This document shows positions 25,540 to 36,248 of a stretch of DNA of 64,000 nucleotides, one piece after another. This stretch comes from Chrysomallon squamiferum (lineage: Eukaryota > Mollusca > Gastropoda > Neomphalida > Peltospiridae), in assembly GCA_012295275.1 (NCBI GenBank), contig CM022671.1:8474386-8538385 (forward strand). Reading direction: 5' to 3'. Below the pieces are notes generated by a model. That model did not search any database and was not told the DNA's origin. It saw only the letters and a list, made by a program, of their open reading frames with translations. How positions within the stretch are numbered: position 1 is the stretch's first letter; each line of letters opens with the position of its first letter. Made by a program: the position numbers and the translations under genes.

Positions 25540-26165
25540 ATATGGTATAGTATAGCATAATGCAAAGTAATGGAATACAATTCAATATTTGTAGAGACTG
25601 GGGATCCATTATTCGGAATTCCAAAATTAGAAACATTTGAACGAGCACCAGAGCATTGGAAAGTGAAAAGATATCAATGAAAATTTCTTCTTGAATATTA
25701 TATATCATCGGAAATTTAGTAGACGAAGTCAATAATAATAATAATAATAATAATAATTAATAATTATAATAATAATAATATAAAAATAACAGGAAGACTG
25801 CAGGTAGTACTATTTATACAGTGTTATAACTCAGAACAAAGGTCGACAACCTTCTGAGAGGGGAGGCCAGACTGCAAACAGTGTTTTGGTGGAATGCAGT
25901 GTTTTCAAAGATATCAAATGCTATTATCCACAACCAGCTTATACAAATAATCTTCAGATTTGTTTGTATAATTTTTTTTAAAATGTTGTGTATAAAATAA
26001 AGTTTTCGTTTCCTGAGCAGTCAGAAAAGTTTAACATATCACTCTTTCTGGTGCTCGTTAAATGTTTCTGATTTTGGAATTTCGAATAATGGATCCTCAG
26101 CCTATACATGTATTGTATTGCATTATTTTGTATTATGCTATACTATACTACATTATATTATATCA
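25540..26165. repeat. Inverted repeat with arms of about 105 bases
   Basis: The left arm (25540-25650, 'tagcataatgcaaagtaatg' onward to 'gagcaccagag') matches the reverse complement of the right arm (26040-26160). About 390 bases lie between them. Single arms also occur at 20440-20545 and 56040-56160, and the whole structure recurs right of the gap at 28380-29020. Consistent with a foldback or terminal-inverted-repeat element with no coding capacity. Confidence 0.55.
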
Positions 26166-26300
26166 CATAACATTATATCATCACATTATATTACAGGGAT
26201 AGTCTGACAAAAAATATGTAAAAGTACAGAGCCTTAACACGCAAATACGTGAATATCGAAAAACGTGATCTCCAAACTGTTGAAAATTAATCAACCGTAT

Positions 26301-26500
26301 NNNNNNNNNNNNNNNNNNNNNNNNNNNNNNNNNNNNNNNNNNNNNNNNNNNNNNNNNNNNNNNNNNNNNNNNNNNNNNNNNNNNNNNNNNNNNNNNNNNN
26401 NNNNNNNNNNNNNNNNNNNNNNNNNNNNNNNNNNNNNNNNNNNNNNNNNNNNNNNNNNNNNNNNNNNNNNNNNNNNNNNNNNNNNNNNNNNNNNNNNNNN
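26301..26500. other. Assembly gap of 200 Ns
   Basis: Exactly 200 unknown bases, a fixed length that suggests a scaffolding join and not a measured gap. The minisatellite and the 2-kb duplication on both sides indicate that the contig ends overlap. Confidence 0.98.
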
Positions 26501-27130
26501 AACAGGGGACTAATGTATATACTGTTAACAGGGAACTAATGTATACTGTTAACAGGGACTAATGTATACTGTTAACAGGGGACTAATGTATACTGTTAAC
26601 AGGGGACTAATGTATACTGTTAACAGGGGACTAATGTATACTGTTAACAGGGGACTAATGTATACTGTTAACAGGGGACTAATGTATACTGTTAACAGGG
26701 GACTAATGTGTTACAGGGGTTACTAATGTATACTGGGGACTAATGTATACTGTTAACAGGGGACTAATGTATACTGTTAACAGGGGACTAATGTATACTG
26801 TTACTGTTAAAGGGGACTAATGTATACTGTTAACAGGGGAACTAATGTATACTGTTAACAGGGGACTAATGTATACTGTTAACAGGGGACTAATGTATAC
26901 TGTTAACAGGGGACTAATGTATACTGTTAACAGGGAACTATACTGTTAACAGGGAACTAATATATACTGTTAACAGGGAACTAATATATACTGTTAACAG
27001 GGGAAGTAATATATACTGTTGACAGGGGAAGTAATGCTTATTGTTGACAATGCTTACTGTTGACAGAGAAGTAATGCTTAATAACAGAAGTAATGCTTAC
27101 TGTTGACAGGGAAGTAATGCTTACTGTTGA
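26501..27130. repeat. 24-bp minisatellite, right part
   Basis: The same 24-base unit as 22851-24267, about 25 units with several broken ones (for example near 26705-26740 and 26800-26820). It ends in the same variant units (GGGAAGTAATGCTTACTG) as the left array before the shared flank begins. Confidence 0.93.
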
Positions 27131-28575
27131 CAAAATAATAACAACAGTAATTACCGATATCATCATCACCCGACCATCCACTTTGAATTTGCGGAAGACA
27201 ACAATCCATACCATAGAGATGATATGAACAGTAAAATAATTAGTTACTTAATACAGTTATTTCTCATAACGAAAAGATGCATGAGTTAGCTGTTGTGACT
27301 CTATTTATAAATAGGTAAATATAATTTCGAAATGTATCACTGTATCACTGTATATATTTTATCTCCTTTTCTGCTTGCTTTATTGTAGTGAAGTAATGTT
27401 GTATTAAATTTTATTTATTTATTTGACGGATAAAGAAAATACCGATAGTATTATATAAAAAAACAATGCTATTATCCACAACCACATTAAATAATCATAA
27501 TTTTTTCCAATTTTTCTCAAACTTTCACCGTTACATTTCACAAAATAAAATATGAAAAATAGCTAGCTGTGTAATATAATATTATGTGCTCTGTAGTTTC
27601 ACAACATGACATAAATTACAAGCATTTAATCATGATTTTGGAGTTGTTTCTTTTTTCTTTTTTCTTTTATTATTATCATATCTTTACTGTATCGAGGGGA
27701 CACCATCTTAAACAAATTTGAAATGAATATCTTACGTTACTATTGCAAGTTCGTCTTCATAGGCAGACGAGGTCATCTAGACAACAGCTGCCTTTCTTTG
27801 ATCCTGCGATCTGCTATCAAATAACATACCATGCTGTTCTTATGAGAAGGTGTTTTTAACCAACGTAATTACTCACTTGGAGTTCATGCAAAGAATACCC
27901 TGTTTTTACAGCTCCGTTTGCACTATGTGCAGCACCTAACACAGGTCATATGTACTCAGTGATGTATATTATACTCTGTTTTTATTTACTCACATAGCCA
28001 TCTATATAGCTACCTACATGCCTATCAACCTATATGCATGCAGATGTACACAGGTATACACATACACTCATAGATATATATACACACATACACAGAATCA
28101 TACAAACGTACATATCTCTGAAACCTTCCAAAGAGATTATTTTATGTCATATGTCCCTAGGATAAAAAAATAGGGGTCGGCAACCAATTATCCGGCCAGA
28201 TAGGAGTCCTGATCAAACAAGATCGTAAGACATTGTGGTTTTAGCAAAGTTTATTCACAATTATCATATTATTTTATCATATTAGTGTATTTACATTTGT
28301 TCTCGCTATTTTTTATTTCTCCATACTGATTACTTTGCATTTTTTTCCATGTATATATATATATATATATTATGCAATTTAATATGGTATAGTAAAGCAT
28401 AATGCAAAGTAATGGAATACAATTCAATATTTGTAGAGACTGGGGATCCATTATTCGGAATTCCAAAATTAGAAACATTTGAACGAGCACCAGAGCATTG
28501 GAAAGTGAAAAGATATCAATGAAAATTTCTTCTTGAATATTATATATCATCGGAAATTTAGTAGACGAAGTCACC

Positions 28576-28627
<52 letters not shown>

Positions 28628-29149
28628 TAACAATAACAGGAAGACTGCAGGTAGTACTATTTATACAGTGTTATAACTCAGAGCAAAGGTCGACAACCTT
28701 TTTGAGAGAGGGGGCCAGACTGCAATGCAGTGTTTTGGTGGAATGCAGTGTTTTGAAAGATATCAAATGCTATTATCCACAACCAGCTTATACAAATAAT
28801 CTTCAGATTTGTTTGTATAATTTTTTTTTTAAATGTTGTGTATAAAATAAAGTTTTCGTTTCCTGAACAGTCAGAAAAGTTTAACATATCACTCTTTCTG
28901 GTGCTCGTTAAATGTTTCTGATTTTGGAATTTCGAATAATGGATCCTCAGCCTATACATGTATTGTATTGCATTATTTTCCATTATGCTATACTATACTA
29001 CATTATATTATATCACATAACATTATATCATCACATTATATTACAGGGATAGTCTGACAAAAAATATGTAAAGTACAGAGCCTTAACACGCAAATACGTG
29101 AATATCGAAAAACGTGATCTCCAAACTGTTGAAAATTAATCAACCGTAT
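27131..29149. repeat. Right copy of the 2-kb duplication flanking the gap
   Basis: Matches 24268-26300 with very few differences, then continues without a break into the 3' flank of copy 4. Contents are as in the left copy: a conserved short-frame block at 27728-27826, gene 5'-flank sequence inverted at 27830-28160, an (AAT)n tract at 28578-28625, and the inverted-repeat pair. Confidence 0.9.
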
Positions 29150-29977
29150 TTACCTTAAAAACAAGTCATAGTAATTTGGCAGTAAAAAAAACAATTATAT
29201 ACTGGCGACATAATTCCCTGTACTGATAAAACGATAACATTATAGCGCTATATGCGGCAACATGCCAGGTAATTTTTAAACTGTAATCACTTCCTTACTC
29301 TGTGAAATGTTATTATGTCCTTCAGCTATACATTTCATACAGTTGTTGAAATACTTTAAAAGAAATGTTTACGTAAAATGGCACCTTTATTGCTGAATAA
29401 TAAACCTGTAAAGAGTAGTAATGTATTGGGATCATACATCTAAAAAACTTGCAATGTGTCATTAATATCTTTTATGCTTGTATATACATGTGTGTGTATA
29501 TATCTATCTTTCGGCTTGTACTTTTGTGATACAGTACAGACATCAATATATGTCTGTATGTGGGTAAGAATAGTTGTTTATGTTTGTGTGTTATTTATCT
29601 TTATTACAGAAAGAAAATGAAACAAAATCGGATATTTTGTGAAATATTAAAAAGGAAACAAAATTAAGGATCATATAAGGTTAGATGAATTAAAAAAACA
29701 AATAAATAAAACAGATACGTACCGCAAACATTAATAATAGTAGTACATACACACAAATAAATAAATAAATGTATACATAATAACTTATTTTCTTATTGAT
29801 TTACAGTAATATTCTATATGACCGAGAACATTTTTTGTTGATAACTATATATATTTGTCAAATTTCCGTTCAGCTATAAACACAATATGGCTAAGCAATA
29901 TTTAAGTATTTTTCTTTTTTTTTGAAGTTGAATGCAGCTTATTTCATGCCTTGATACTAGGTGACAAAACGTTTCAG
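29150..29977. other. 3' flank of copy 4
   Basis: This matches, inverted, the 3' flank of copy 3 (19434-20300). It also resembles the region downstream of copies 6 (44280-44946) and 8 (56340-57150). At the usual signal position (about 29940) the transcript-sense sequence reads AATAAG where copies 1, 3 and 8 have AATAAA. No gene seen. Confidence 0.65.
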
Positions 29978-32900
29978 TTACATTGTCTGTACGGGAGGCA
30001 GTCCATTTTGTGCTTCTGAATTCAGTATAGAAGGTAATCCAGCTCCTGCTCCAGAAGTTAGTGAGGGAGACAATCCATTTCCTGTTCCGATTGGTGGTAA
30101 TGTAGGTAATCTATTTCCTGTTCCGATTGGTGGTAATGTAGGTAATCCATTTCCTGTTCCGGTTGGTGGTAATGTAGGTAATCCATTTCCTGTTCCGGTT
30201 GGTGGTAATGTAGGTAATCCATTTCCTGTTCCGGTTGGTGGTAATGTAGGTAATCCATTTCCGGTTCCGGTTGGCGGCAATGGAGGTAATCTATTTCCTG
30301 TTCCGGTTGGCGGAGGCAATCCATTGGATGAAGGTGAAGGTGTAGTAAGTCCACTTCTTGTATTTTGATTATTGTCATCCACTCCAACCCTCTGAAAAAC
30401 ACACATTGTATAATCACAATTATTATAATGATGATTATAAAAGTGATATTTATGTGTGTATTACCTATACATGCATATATGAATGGATGAATGCTGCCTA
30501 TTTAACGGATTTAGAATTTAGATAACAATTTTTGTAGGTTACATTTGAGTTGAATTGTGGATAGTTTTGGAACTTTTCACTCATAAAAACACATCGCCTG
30601 TCATTCATTTTATTCTAGCACTAATGGAACCAGTATTATTGAGATGTGTCCGAGCCACTTGTTGTCAATACAATTACTGTCTTTTACTACAAGTAATTCT
30701 TACTTACGTTTTGTTTTCGATTCTTATACCGTATGTAAAACACTCTAACAAGAATAACCACAAGGACTGTGAGAATTATCATGCCTGCGATGATTCCTGC
30801 CAAAATTCAAATACAAGAAGAAAAGTATTTATATTATGTAGATTTAAAAATGTGTTAAAGCGCGTCGTTAAATAACATACCAACAATCTTATAAAGTAAA
30901 AAACAACAAAACAACAAAACTATAATTGTATGTACAGGTAGGATATCTCTGAGACGTAAATTATACAAGAAAACGCGAAATAAAATAAAATATACATCAA
31001 TGATTAGTATATCAATATAACATATAAATGAATGGACATTGATAGAACACACTTTTATAGAAACAAAGCTCTGGATCTGGCAGTAATAATATTAATTAAT
31101 TCTGAAATTTTGAGAGAGGCATCATTATAATGTACTTGAGTACAGCTGTAAAATTATAAAAACAACCCAGCAACAAACAATCAAATCAAATACACAGTTT
31201 TAATCAAACCTGCAATGACTGCAGTATTTTTCGGTGAGGGTTCAGCTGAAATATATGGTACGGTGGTATTATCTGTATTAGATGTCTCGGTGGTATGATC
31301 TGTAGTAGATGTCTCGGTGATGTTATCTGTAGTAGATGTCTCGGTGGTGGAAGCTGTCGTGCATGGCGCTGGGGTCGTCTGGTTAGTGACACCACACGTC
31401 AGGGTTAGGACAACACCAGGGGTTGTGGCTACGTTATCCAAGAAAATATGGAAAAGAGTAAAAACCATAAACTTGTATGTTTACTAGTACACGTAGTCCG
31501 CAGCAATACGAAAACTCACTTATATGAATTTATATAGAAGAAGCTAGAGTACACAATAATAACAACAATAATAATAGTGGTAGTACTTGCAGTAGTAGTA
31601 GTAGTAGTAGTAGAAGCAGTAGTAATAGCAATGCTGACGAAGACGATAATGATGTTACTAATAAGGATTATCATAATAAGAATGATTATGTTTATACTAA
31701 ATACTAAATATGGATGAATATGTGTATTATGCTATGTTTTTTCATATATGTATATGCAGGTGCATGAAATGTGTATGTGTGCACATATATATCTGTGTAT
31801 GTGTATGTGTGTGTGTCTGTGTGTGTAAGTGTATGTTACATTCAGTATATTAATTCAATTAATTCATAGGCTAAAAAAGTCATTTATTACCATTTATCTG
31901 TATCCATATTTTTCCACCATTTATTTGTCCATTATTAAGTCTGAGTTTAATAAAATTTGTAGAACTCTGATATATTTGTGTAATATTATATCCAGTGTTG
32001 TTGCTACAGGCGATATTTGTTACGTCGTTGCCGTCCTCAATTTCAAGTTGTTGCAGACATTGGAATGACAATTCTATAGCGGTGATGGTGATGTTGTTGC
32101 CGCATGACGTAGACACTGTGCACTCTTGTAAAGAGTTGTTGACATTGATGAGACCTGGGTATTCTGTATTCAGTAAATAAACTTCTGTTCCAGTTAGCGA
32201 TGTGTTGTTGTCTGAGAAACTTGCAGTTACCATTTCTGTAAAACAAATCTGGTCTTTTACATTTTATTTCCAAATATTCAAAAGGAAATACAAAACATAA
32301 ATGAAATAATAATATAATATAATGTAATATAATATAACGCGCCCAAATGTTGTAAATTGTCTGATAATTATTTTCTTCATGTATATATATATATATGCAT
32401 ATTTAGAAAGATATATATTTATATATAAGCATTCTAAAATAGAAAATAAGATGTCGCCACCATCGATAATAATAATACACAAAAGACCCACAACCACAAC
32501 CAAAAAAGTAACAAGAATGCGAAAAGAAAATTCAGAATATAAATGAAATAATATAACATATTATAATGCGCTCAAATGTTTATAAATGATCTGATAATTT
32601 TGATTTCATTATATATATATATATGTGTGTGTGTGTGTGCTTATTTAGAAATATATTTATATATATAAGCATACTGAAATAGAAAATAAGATGTCGCCAC
32701 CCTCGACAATAAAAAAAAATAATAAAGAAAACACCCAGAAACCCCACCAAAAAGTAACAAGCGAAAACCCACCAATTATTATATATATATATCACTATAC
32801 AAATGCGCAAATAATATATGCTAGTAACTAATGTTGTTAATGAAATATTTTCCTTTGTGAATTTACAAACTGGTAAAATAATATTTACATTAATTTTCTG

Positions 32901-34173
32901 AAATTATACACTTTGCTTAAAAATATTGAAACTGTTAAGAACTTAGTTCACTATACTCAGAGATAAGAGGTACATAATTTTCAGTGAACATTTCACTACG
33001 TAAGAAAAGTAAAAGAAGGTCAGCAAGATGTTTAAAAGGAATTAAAATTAAAAGATGGAAAAGCAAGAAATAATAATAATAAAAACAACAACAACAACAT
33101 CTACTACAACAACAACAACAATAATAATAATAATAACAATAATAATACTGATAAAGATAATAATAATAAATAAATAAGTAAAGATGATAATAATAATAAT
33201 AATAATAAAAGGAGAAGAAATGTAAAAATGTATCCTTGAATAAAACATGGCGTAATACCAACAATATTATAATAGATAAGAGATAAAAGATCATTCTAAG
33301 AAATAAGTCAATATTAAAGATAAGACATGGACAGTAACGAAAACGTTGAAAACGGAATTATTTAAAAAATAAGATAAAAGTAAATATGTATGGATTGTTA
33401 ATACAGTTTTAATAAAACAGAAGTAATAGCACGACACTGTTAATTTTGCAGTAAAAACAACAACATACCACTAATACAAAAGTATTCTAGCATCATGTAC
33501 GTGGTGTAGATCCTTCCGTATTCATCACTTGAACAGCTGTACATTCTCTGATATGTAGCACCCAGTCTGTTTGTTTGTTCTCCAGTGAATGCTTTATAAT
33601 AATTCATCATGGCTGAACCATTGTAAAAGTCTTTACAATCAGACACATTGTACTGGCAACAGTACGCGAGACTGCTCGTATTTGGTGTCATCTCGACTGG
33701 ACATCCTGTGTCATTTGGCTTTGTTAGAGCATACTGCGTATCAATGACGATTCGTTCCTCTGAATTACAGTTGGGTTTAAGCAGGATATCTCCGTCCGAA
33801 CCATAACATGCAGTTTCGAAACGTAAGTTTCCAGGCAACAGTGCTGTAAATAATGATATTACGTTTTCAGTTATAACAATCTGTGTTATGTAATGATATT
33901 AATTTTTAATTTAATATATATATATTTGATCACTATGCATGTTTTGAAGTATGCTTGATGTATGCGTGTATGTACCTGTTTGAGTCTGTCTCTGTCTATG
34001 TTTGTGTACAGACAGAGAGAAAGATTAACAGTTAAATTAATGAAAAGAAAATTATATTTTAATCCATGTCGGTAAAACAATTGCTTTGTTAAAAAAATGT
34101 CTTGGAACTTACCTGTTTCTGAACATCGCAGTATGGCACCTACAAGAATTACAAAAAACAGCCAAGATTCCAT
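29978..34173 (-). CDS. Copy 4: intact family gene, SUEL-like/CUB-like type I membrane protein, 500 residues
   Basis: Exons on the minus strand: E1 34113-34173, E2 33469-33843, E3 31891-32235, E4 31210-31428, E5 30708-30796, E6 29978-30391. The coding total is 1503 bases, divisible by three, with no internal stop. Domains: signal peptide from MESWLFFVILVG; SUEL-like domain about 24-145 with eight cysteines (ETAC, PNC, TGC, YCC, SDC, YSC, YFC); CUB-like domain 146-275; the longest stalk in the window (276-333) with repeated TTDxTTETS-like units; helix in E5 (334-363); tail 364-500 with about seven LPPTGTGNGLPT units. E5 is 36 bases shorter than in copies 1 and 6: a deletion removed intron sequence and the exon start, and TTTTGGCAG inside the old exon now serves as the acceptor, in frame. 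E4 uses a GTTTGA donor. The tail has no tyrosine, so no ITAM or ITIM. Ligand and function unknown. Confidence 0.85.
30075..30320 (-). repeat. 33-bp coding minisatellite in E6 of copy 4
   Basis: Seven or so 33-base units coding LPPTGTGNGLPT. Several units are identical at the base level, so recent homogenisation or expansion is likely. The opposite strand is also open through the array (GGNVGNPFPVPV), a by-product of unit length. Confidence 0.9.
33056..33215. repeat. (AAT)n/(AAC)n tract in intron 2 of copy 4
   Basis: Trinucleotide-rich stretch between E2 and E3. The same place holds ATT/AAT tracts in copies 3 (16028-16185), 5 (39590-39700), 6 (48035-48300) and 8 (60185-60435), with very different lengths. 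Frames rich in Ile, Tyr or Leu there are artefacts. Confidence 0.9.
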
Positions 34174-36196
34174 TAGTGTTTGGTTTAACTGTAGGAAATT
34201 AAAAAAAACACGCAACAACAGGTAGCAATTATTTGTTGCTGTTGTTTTAATACTGAGGTAAAAACTACTAAAATAATGACACTTAACTGATTCTTCAATT
34301 TTAATATTACTACAGCGGTGTGAAACTGTCGTAATGCTAATGAGACTAAACCTAGACGTCTGTATATTCACACATTCTAGACCAATGGTTTAATCTCTTT
34401 TCTTGGCAAGATTTCAATGTTCCGGATCAGTTGTTGTGACTCTCCGGTTGGGCTAACTTTTGTTCCAGGCAGCGGTCCTAGCCTCGGCTGTCACAGTCAA
34501 GTGTATGCTGAGTCTTCCTGTCTATGGGAAGGTGTAGACAAAAGACATACACACATACATACACATACCTAGAAACAAACATATAAATATACATACAAAT
34601 GCACACATGCAGAAACAACACACATACACATACATACATACATACATACATATATATGTATGATAGTTTACCAGTGATAAATTAATTAATACATTTTTTA
34701 ATAAATACGTAAATAAATAAATTAATTAAATTAATCTTAAGGAAACGGTTTTGATTTAATATAGATACTCTGATGATTAATAACACAGTTACTAAAATAT
34801 ATTTTAATTATTATCAAAAATAATTGTTTAAGTGTGAAGTGTTTATCATATATATATTTTGTATTGTATTTCGAACCGATCTTAGGGTCTAGTGTACAAA
34901 AATTTCTTCCTGCTCTTTTGATATTTTTGTATTAAAAAACCTAGCTTATAAATCTTCTGTCATCTGTATTGCCGATAAACAATAAACCGGGATGTTTCAA
35001 GTTTCAGTGTTAACACAATTCACCTTAACGTGAGAAGGAAGAACATTATCAAGCAAAGATATTTTCACACTTGATTAGGTGCCAATTTGTCGGTTTGTAA
35101 TTCGCCCGTAAAGGATTTTTGTAGTGTATACTGAATGCACTAACAACCATATTATATATTAAATCATATTATTAAATAAAATAAAATCAAATGAAATAAA
35201 ATAAAATAATGCAAAATAAAATAATTTCTATAAAAGTTATACTGTGATAGGAATATTTAATTACTGTTAAAGTGCGTGTTTCAAAAATGTAAGTTAGTTT
35301 AAAAGTTAAGCGTCAGATTTGATTGTAATGTGCAATTAGCGACGATTTCATTCATGTTTACTGTGAGTAATTTGTTCATCTATTCGACACAATGAGCCAC
35401 GTGTCCGGCCACAGTGTTAACGATCTATCACAGACAACATCGACTGGCACGACGTCATGTCTGTTTGCAGCTTGAAGAGCGTCACAAGAGGCTCGCCACT
35501 CTGAACAAGTCAACCTGAGCCAAGCAGCGAGCGAACTGCTGAACGAACGAGAAAGCCGTTTTCGTTAATGGTTGAGTCAGTGTATATTGGTAATTATGAC
35601 GACGACGTTGATGATGGTAGTGTTGATGATAGTGGGGGTGTGTAAGTTAGTAACGACATTGACGATGGCATTAAAACATAGAAAACAATGTAAAATTTAA
35701 TTTAAGAACAACTCAAACACTTAAAATGCAAGTATACACAAATCGTCATAGATAAAGTGCTAAAGGTTTTGAAATAATATAGAAAGCGAGTATTGACTTA
35801 GAAATTGTCATTTACACAACCACAAGATCGCCCGTGTGAAATTTTCACAAGTTTGTTATTCTGTAGAATGTGTATATTTCTGACCTCTGAATGAATAAAT
35901 GGAAATTGTAACGGAAAACTCCAGCTGATTATTAGCTATTAAAACAAATTATTTATTGACTGGCAACTTGGGAATTCCATACCAACATTTGGCGAACGTC
36001 TAAATAGAAACTTTTCAAAACGTATCTTTATTTATGTGAGGTTTGTTTGGAGTACAGTTTTGAGTTGTATTAGACTGGGTTTTTTTAATAAACAGATAAC
36101 ATTATTTTTAAGATAAAATGAAAATTTTCTGAATCACATTCGAAATGTTTTAACAGTACTGAGAGTCTCTCTGTGTGTGTTTGTATGAGATACATA

Positions 36197-36248
<52 letters not shown>

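Larger units (their letters stand above)
24268..26300. repeat. Left copy of a roughly 2-kb direct duplication flanking the gap
   Basis: From the end of the minisatellite to the last base before the Ns, this segment matches 27131-29149 nearly base for base. Differences are small: (AAT)n and (TA)n lengths, a short 'tacttacc' insertion, a few substitutions. The left copy ends in '...aaaattaatcaaccgtat', exactly where the right copy continues into new sequence. It contains a conserved short-frame block (24868-24966), a piece of gene 5' flank inverted (25000-25320) and inverted-repeat arms (25540-25650 and 26040-26160). No gene seen. Confidence 0.9.

Noticed and set aside
26501-27130. CRISPR-like regular repeat
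   Set aside because: Units abut with no spacers and the setting is a eukaryotic genome; it is a minisatellite.
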